Below are positions 57,469 through 64,000 of a stretch of 64,000 nucleotides of DNA, piece after piece (position 1 is the first letter of the stretch; the number at the start of each line of letters is the position of its first letter). The notes under the pieces were generated by a model, which did not search any database, was not told the DNA's origin, and was given only the letters and a program-made list of their open reading frames with translations. The stretch is from Guadua angustifolia (lineage: Eukaryota > Streptophyta > Magnoliopsida > Poales > Poaceae). The translations under genes were made by a program, and so were the position numbers. The stretch lies in assembly GCA_036346375.1 (NCBI GenBank), contig CM070502.1, positions 19,072,924 through 19,136,923 on the forward strand. The letters run 5' to 3'.

Positions 57469-60400
57469 ATGAGCTCTGTCAGTGTTATAGTTAGCGTGTC
57501 GCTCGTGCTCATGTGCTTGGGAGCAGTGCGCCGGACGTCAGGGGTCGCCGGAGGGATCATGCACATCCCTTCTAATGCATCCCTGGCTCACTGCCCCTCA
57601 AGCTGCGGGGACGTCGACATCTCCTATCCGTTCGGGATAGGACCTGGCTGCTTCCGCCAAGGCTTCGAGCTCCGCTGCGACAACGCCACCGAGTCTCCCA
57701 GGCTCTATTTGGGGAACAGTGCTATTCAGATCACTTACCTACGTAGCCAATTAGCTTGGGCCCCGATTGGCTTCAACATTACCATGGGACCAGGTACCAA
57801 GACCAAAAGCATGTCCTGGAAGTCCCCTGTTGAGGGTATTACTATCAGAGGATATAACAGGTTGTTCATCATTGGCTGCGGTTTGGAGGTGTACTTGTTC
57901 GATCATGATACGAACGATACCATCGGTTCTTGCATGAGTTTATGCATCAACGACCTGGCGACCATGGAGAAGGAAGCAGATGGGGGTTATTCTTGTAACG
58001 GCATGGGCTGCTGCGTCATCGAGATGAAGTGGGATTTGCGAGGCTTTCAGTTAACACTAGCCCGTCCTGATGGGATCGTACCACAATCAAATCTGGTTCT
58101 GTCTCATGTCAAGGTTTTCTTGTCTAATGGTGGCTATAATTTTAATACAAGCGATCTTTTCTCAAGTTGGATAAATGCAAGCAATGTTGCAGACGCGGTG
58201 CTCCGGGGCGCTGTCATGGACCAACCAAGCTGTCAAGCTGCATCCACGAATAAAGCAACCTATGCTTGCGCCACCAACAGCGATTGCCGAAATCAATCAA
58301 CAGGAGGTTACTATTGCTACTGCCCCAGTTATACAGGAGGCAATCCTTACATTATCGATGGTTGTCAAGGTGAAACGATTAGATGGATGAATAGTTCTTC
58401 GAATAACCGTTAACATTACGAGAATTAGCTGAATTTTCCGTTCAATTACTATAATGCATACGTTTACATGTTTATATTTAAACATAGAGTTGTACAATTA
58501 CACTTGTATTCCTTGTAAATTTTTAACGGTTCCCATACTGTTAATCTACACTGTTATAATTTAGACCCACCACAATCGATGGTGTAAATCTTTCTCTTTT
58601 TCCTTCATTTAACATGGTAATTTCTAGCCTTTAAGAGTAAACGTGGTGGTTTCTTTTTTTCTTCGTCTAAATAATACAATTAGCCAAGTTTTCCACGCAA
58701 TTGCACGGCTAAATATGATAATACATCTGTTTACATCTAAACATAGAGTTATTATAGAAGACCACCACAACCGATGAATAGATCTTTCACTTTTTCCTTC
58801 TATTAGCGTGGGACTTCTAGCCCTTAAGAGAGAATATGGTGACTTCTTTGGACTTTGTTTCAATAATATAGTAGATTCTAGACTTTAAGAGATAATATGG
58901 TGACTTCTTTTGCCTTAGTTTTAATAATATAGTAGATTCTAGCCCTTAGGAGAGAATATGATGACTTCTTTTACCTTGTTTTAATAATATAACAGATAGA
59001 TTTCCCTCAATCTCATATCTTAATCCTGGTGGGAGTTTGTATGACTGCATTTATGTGTATGATTTGCGCTATATATCCTCTTTTTTGCTTTCTATATCAT
59101 TATCAATTCATTTAGATAAATACACAAGATAACGCTAAAATTAGCGGACAACATGAAATCATTTTGAAGGTTGGATGTGCCCCTCCTAATCACGTTGCAT
59201 TTCTTTTTATAAAAAAGCTTATTGATAATCAGTTAGCACTTTTGATCAAACCTTTTTTATGAACTTATTTAATAAATTCAGATTTCTCCAAAAGAAATCC
59301 CTAACTGGGGCCTCGCATTTGAAATTTTCCAGAGTTTGCTTTAGTACAAACTTAATTTTCATTTTCTGGCAAATCTTGATTCTAAAGTGATGAAATATAT
59401 ATAAGCATGCATATAGTATCTCCGTCTAATTCTAGCCAGCATCCCCAATTTTAACTTCCATGATTCTTACTCATACTAACGATGTCAATCTGTCCTGGAG
59501 CAGCTTACAATCCTAATCATAAAGGAGAATGTAAGAGATTATGCGGAAACACGGCCATTGATTTCCCTTTTGGGCTTGAAGAAAGTTGTTATGCACACAA
59601 GAGGTTTCGCCTTAATTGTACATCAGGAAACCTCACCATCCTCGATCGAGGAATAGTAAAATACTATGTGAACAAAGTTTTCGTGAACGAAGGATATCTG
59701 AGTGTTAGAAACATGCTTAATAGTTCCAGTTCCGACAATGAAGAGGTGATTATAGCTGCCCTATCCAAGGACAGTGGCTACATGGAACGAGACTATGCTC
59801 TGGATGATCTTTTCGATTTATCTCAAGAATATGCTATGAAGATGTCGTGGGCTGTCACGAATTTAACCTGCCTAATAGCTATGCAAAATGATGATGCCTA
59901 TGCATGCCGCAGTGTCCACAGCAATTGCCTTAATGTCACCCATGGGGCAATGCAGCTTGGCTATCGTTGCCAGTGTTCTCGAGGTTTTGAAGGAAATCCA
60001 TACATCGAAGGAGGATGTACAGGTGTGCGTCTGTTTCTATCTCTTGATTCTCTTCCCTGCTTGTCACTTGTTAGGGCCAGTCCTGGACCAGAGCAAAAGA
60101 GGAGCCACCCAAAGCCCAAGGATCCATATTAGAAGATATATGAATAGTCCATTACATATATTTATCTTAATAATGTTTTTTTATAGACATGTCAAGTTGT
60201 TTGCTCAAATGGGAAATATCTATGCTGTTTGTTAAAGTACAATCTCCAACACTGTTCCTATATGAAAAATGGTAGATAAAAACCCTGTTAGGTGAGATCT
60301 GAACTTGATTAAACTATATGACGAAATCCATTTATTTTTTGGACAACTTTACCCAAAGAGTTTATTTCTGGTTAATCATTTTACAAAAATGTACTCTTCG

Positions 60401-62014
60401 AAAAAATGTTTGCACCGGTGTTAAGCTTAGAAAAATATTGCACAAGACGAGGTAGCTAGCATCTATGTGGGATTGGACATTATAAAACTAACAAAACAAG
60501 TTTAGATTCAATAATTTGTTAATTTGCCTGCATTTTCTTTACGCATTGTACAGATGACTGCTCACTTCCCAATAAATTTCAGATGTCAATGAGTGTTTAC
60601 TGCCAAATTATTGCAATGGCACATGTCTAAATTTTGACGGGGGCTATAATTGCTCAAAGTGCCCTCATGGAAAAGATTTTGATCCAACAAACAAGAAATG
60701 TGTGACATCAGCTAGGCGACGCAATCTTCTTCTAGGTAAGTCTTTTCCATCTAAATCTCTAATTGTGGTTACAATGCACAAAATGTGATCTTACGACTGT
60801 AATTAATGGGTGTAGGTATTGCAATTGGAATTGGCTGCGGCCTTGGTTCCATCAGCATTGCATTGGGTGCAATTGTACTCGCCAGTAAGTGGAAGAAAGG
60901 CATCCAAAAGAGAATACGTAGAGCATACTTCAAGAAAAATCAAGGCTTGCTACTGGAGCAACTAATCTCAGATGAAAGCACCACAAACAAAACAAAGATA
61001 TTCTCCTTAGAGGAACTAGAGGAGGCAACCAACAACTTCGATGCAACTCGTGTTCTTGGTCGTGGAGGGCACGGCACAGTTTACAAAGGGATTTTATCCG
61101 ATCAGCGTGTGGTGGCGATTAAAAAATCCAAAATTGAAGAGCAATCTGAGATAGATCAGTTCATCAATGAGGTTGCTATATTGTCTCAAATCATCCACCG
61201 CAATGTCGTAAAGCTATTCGGTTGTTGTCTCGAATCTGAGGTTCCCTTGCTGGTCTATGAGTTCATATCTAATGGCACACTTTATGATCTTCTTCACATT
61301 GATATTAGCGTTAAATGCTTGTTGTCATGGGATGATCGCATTAGGATTGCTGTGGAAGCAGCAGGAGCACTTGCTTATCTACACTCAGCTGCTGCAATAC
61401 CAATTTTCCATAGAGACGTGAAATCTTCCAACATACTCCTAGATGGCAGCTTCACCACAAAGGTTTCCGACTTTGGTGCTTCAAGATCTGTTTCACTCGA
61501 TGAGACTCATGTGGTAACTATTGTTCAAGGAACATTCGGTTATCTAGATCCAGAGTATTACCATACTGGTCAACTAACTGAAAAGAGCGATGTTTATAGT
61601 TTTGGGGTCATACTTGTGGAACTTTTGACAAGAAAAAAACCAATATTTATTAATGATCTAGGTGCAAAACAAAGTTTGTCTCACTATTTCGTTGAAGGAC
61701 TTCAAGAGGGAGCACTCGTGGAAATAATGGATTCTCAGGTTATCGAAGAGGCAAACCAGGAAGAGATTGAGGATATTGCCTCGCTTACAAAAGCATGCTT
61801 GAAACTCAAAGGAGGAGACAGACCTACTATGAAAGAAGTCGAGATGAGGTTGCAGTTTCTGAGAACTAAGAGGCTAAGAAAGTTTGAACTTCTGCCAGGA
61901 AGTGGAGAGATTGAAACCAATTTAGTCAATGCTGGTGGTTTGACATCTGAAGCCATCTCCAGTTGCTACAGTCTAGAGCAAGAATTTTCGTCCTCACTCA
62001 GTTTGCCACGCTAA
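57469..62014 (+). CDS. Wall-associated receptor kinase (WAK), four exons
   Basis: WAKs are plasma-membrane kinases whose outside part binds cell-wall pectin. Model: exons 57469-58369, 59504-60022, 60583-60735, 60816-62014 (introns all GT-AG, all phase 1), total 2772 nt, 923 residues. Signal peptide (VSVSLVLMCLGAV), then GUB_WAK-type Cys-rich part (CPSSCGDVDISYPFGIGPGC). A second similar part (CKRLCGNTAIDFPFGLEESC) comes from exon 2. Exon 3 is EGF-like (DVNECLLPNYCNGTC). Exon 4 has the membrane helix (GIAIGIGCGLGSISIALGA) and kinase: LGRGGHGTVYKG, VVAIKKSK, FHRDVKSSNILLD, VSDFGASR, all key residues present. A TACTAAC branch point (59474-59480) supports the exon 2 acceptor. Exon 2 could begin 3 bases earlier. 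Alternatively 57469-58413 and 59482 onward are two truncated genes. Confidence 0.8.
58812..58998 (+). repeat. 61-bp tandem repeat in WAK intron 1
   Basis: Three consecutive units begin at TCTAG (58816, 58877, 58938), each with AAGAG, ATATGGTGACTTCTTT and TAATAATATA words. A fourth diverged unit lies at about 58622. The repeat is in the first intron of the WAK gene. Confidence 0.75.
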
Positions 62015-63073
62015 CTATATATGTGCAATAACACAGTGGAGTGCTTCCTGGGATTCATCTGAGTTACCATATATTTTCTATGAAATATTATGCTATGCAG
62101 TTCACTTCAGACGAGAGTATGTCGTGTAGTTTATCTTCCTATATATATTTGCAAGTACATGTCAGTTGTATACTACTATAATTATCTGAGATAAACATGC
62201 TTGTAAGGGATAATTCAAGGTACTTTCATTGCAATTAAGCTACAGTTGTGAAGAAAAAACATATTTGTAGCCTTTGTCAACAAGTTCAGTGATAACTTAA
62301 TACCTCACATTGCCAATGGCTTACTCACTAGAGGTTTGAATTTACATACGATCGATGCTTGATTTAGCTTATTGAGACAGGAAATGCCAGTTTGCTGCAT
62401 CTTTCACTTAGCAATAACATCGTCAATGACTTAAAAGTCGGAAGTTCGGAACAGAGAAGAAGTATGCAAGACCATACCAGGACAAAAAGGAAGGGACTCT
62501 TCCATTGGATGTCTGCGCATAACAAGTATGAATGACACAATTGACATCTTTTCATTCCCAAAATATCAAAATCCTGCGTTCACACCATAGGGAACTGCCG
62601 GTTTTTTCCTTTCAAATCTTCAGGTAATTCTGCATGCAGAATTGCTCCTGGCTCCACAGTAGCTTTACAAGACAAGCACTAGTTTATTCCATGGTGGGTC
62701 GTAAAAGAAATAGTTTATTCCATGGTGATACTGTTAACCCCAAATTTACAACAGGCATGTTGACCTCTTTCGCACAAATCACCATGTATAGCAAAACCGT
62801 CAACGTAATAATGACAGCATGTCAATTGATATGCAATTTACTCAATTCGTAAATTTTAGGATTCGAACATCTCATTCCATACTGAAAATCCCAAATTATC
62901 TTTGTCGCATTTTAGATTTCCAATCAATCAGCGATAATTTTTTTAGGGCTACCATGGCAGAAGCTCTGCCCAGACTTTATAGAAGAAGAAAAGCAGTGAC
63001 AGCAACCAGTTCGAACTTCGAAGCCGTAGGAACGGCCAAAGCACAGAACGAAATTAATAGGAGCACGCCGAAT
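62015..63073. other. Intergenic stretch downstream of the WAK gene
   Basis: The WAK 3' end and spacer. No gene recognised. A short direct repeat TAGTTTATTCCATGGTG (62681-62697 and 62711-62727) is present. Small open frames carry no domain. Confidence 0.4.
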
Positions 63074-63831
63074 CCTTCTACCCCTTCGGGATAGCGCCTG
63101 GATGCTTCCGGCCTCGAGCTCATCTGCGACAACATCACACAGCATTCAAGACTCTTCTGGGGCAACAGCACTACTCTGATCCTTGGCACAGAGTAGACAG
63201 ACCACAACTTTGCTTATGCCTCGATTAGCTTCAACATCTCACCATGGCACCAGGTACAAGTACCTACAACAGGTCCTGGGAGCCCCCAGCTGGCCAGCTG
63301 CGAATGGTTTTACCATCGATTCTGACAGCCAGTTCTACGTCGTTGGCTGCGATGTCGAGGCCTCCTGTCCGGAACCTGACCATCGGTTCTTGCATGAGTT
63401 TGTGCATCGGCGACAGAGCGACTATATATGGAGAAAGAACTAGCTGTTGTGGCCTGTGGGGCACTGCAACGGGTTGGGCTGCTGCAGCATTAGCTTGCCA
63501 GATCACATACAAGACTTTCAGTTCACACTGGCCCGTAAAGGTGGATAAACAACACTGCTATTCATACGAGTTTTCTTGTCAGATACAATGCTCTCCACGG
63601 TCAAGGTTTTCTTGTCAGATAAACAACACTCAAGCTGGATAAACAACACTGCTATTCATACGAGTCTTTGAGATTTTCGTCACAGACCAGCCAAGTTGCG
63701 AATTTGCAAACGCAAATAAGGCAAGTTACGCGTGCAGCTCTGGTAGCTTGTGCCGAAATGTACCATCTAGAGGCTACCTCTGCTACTGCAACGGTCCTTT
63801 AGGAGGCAACCCCTACATTTTGGATGGCTGA
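63074..63831 (+). pseudogene. Second WAK exon 1 pseudogene
   Basis: In shifting frames it reads FYPFGIAPGCFR-like, LELICDNIT, TIGSCMSLCIGDRAT and RNVPSRGYLCYCNG, GGNPYILDG, then TGA, i.e. a WAK extracellular exon with several frameshifts and stops. At 63540-63660 small internal duplications are visible (GATAAACAACACT occurs three times). It is the sister of the pseudogene split by the Tat element (14098-14120 plus 31823-32134). It lacks a kinase exon in the window. Confidence 0.82.
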
Positions 63832-63874
63832 ATTTCAGGTTCGTGACACTGCACAACCGTATCCTAATATATTA

Positions 63875-64000
63875 CTCCTTCCGGTTGTAAATTGTTGTCA
63901 TTTTGGACATAGGTGTAGTTAAACTTTCGAAACTCTGACTATCAATATTTTTTAAAATATTAAATTGACTTTAAAAATTTGACTATCAATAACATTTTAA
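63875..64000. mobile_element. Stowaway-like MITE, cut by the window end
   Basis: The first 126 bp match 32186-32310 closely, starting CTCCTTCCGGTTGTAA after a TA. It follows the WAK pseudogene at the same distance as the copy at 32186. Confidence 0.75.

Noticed and set aside
58175..58390. Frame of 71 codons overlapping WAK exon 1
   Set aside because: It is a shadow of the WAK frame.
62924..63207. Minus-strand frames over the WAK pseudogene
   Set aside because: They are antisense shadows of the degenerate WAK exon and have no support.

Overview
This looks like plant nuclear DNA from a grass, most likely rice or a close Oryza relative. That placement is an inference from the transposon families, the AT-rich spacers and the wall-associated kinase (WAK) genes. 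There are no bacterial operons, CRISPR arrays or RNA genes that I can support. Most of the 64 kb is a nest of transposable elements in several layers. The only host gene that looks intact is a WAK receptor kinase at 57469-62014, with WAK pseudogene pieces at 14098-14120, 31823-32134 and 63074-63831.

Layout, left to right. 1-1481 is a decayed Ty1/copia pol on the minus strand. It is cut by a long LTR (1482-11153), which is itself cut by a full chromodomain Ty3/gypsy element (5833-10933, target duplication GAATA). 11154-12390 is AT-rich and unassigned. 12390-14097 is the end of another copia-like element with a clear LTR. A very large Tat-type Ty3/gypsy element fills 14121-31822 on the minus strand and has split a WAK pseudogene. 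It carries an antisense extra gene with a plant mobile domain and a coiled coil (14888-20166). That extra gene is broken by a 3.3-kb solo LTR (16399-19729, TSD TTGAT). The pol gene is broken between RNase H and integrase by a 4.0-kb CACTA transposon (21634-25638, TSD CCT), which holds a captured yellow-stripe-like metal transporter fragment.

To the right follow a Stowaway MITE, a LINE reverse-transcriptase remnant, the 5' end of another Ty3/gypsy element (34021-about 36046), and a second long AT-rich LTR of the first family (about 36047-40835), whose 3' end is repeated at about 40930-41826. A young, apparently intact Ty1/copia element (42182-47123, TSD CAGAC, one 1496-residue ORF) comes next. 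Then come repeated WAK-upstream blocks and foldback MITEs, a 6.1-kb Helitron (49387-55445) with captured CAMTA CG-1 exons, a GC-rich hAT-like element (56114-56868, 8-bp TSD) and the WAK gene. The window ends in a second WAK pseudogene, followed by the same Stowaway MITE that follows the first one.

The genes do not form one pathway. The window is best read as a WAK locus expanded by local duplication and then filled by nested transposons. Relative ages can be ordered from the nesting: the WAK duplication with its MITE came before the Tat element, the Tat element came before the CACTA and the solo LTR, and the intact copia is among the youngest insertions.
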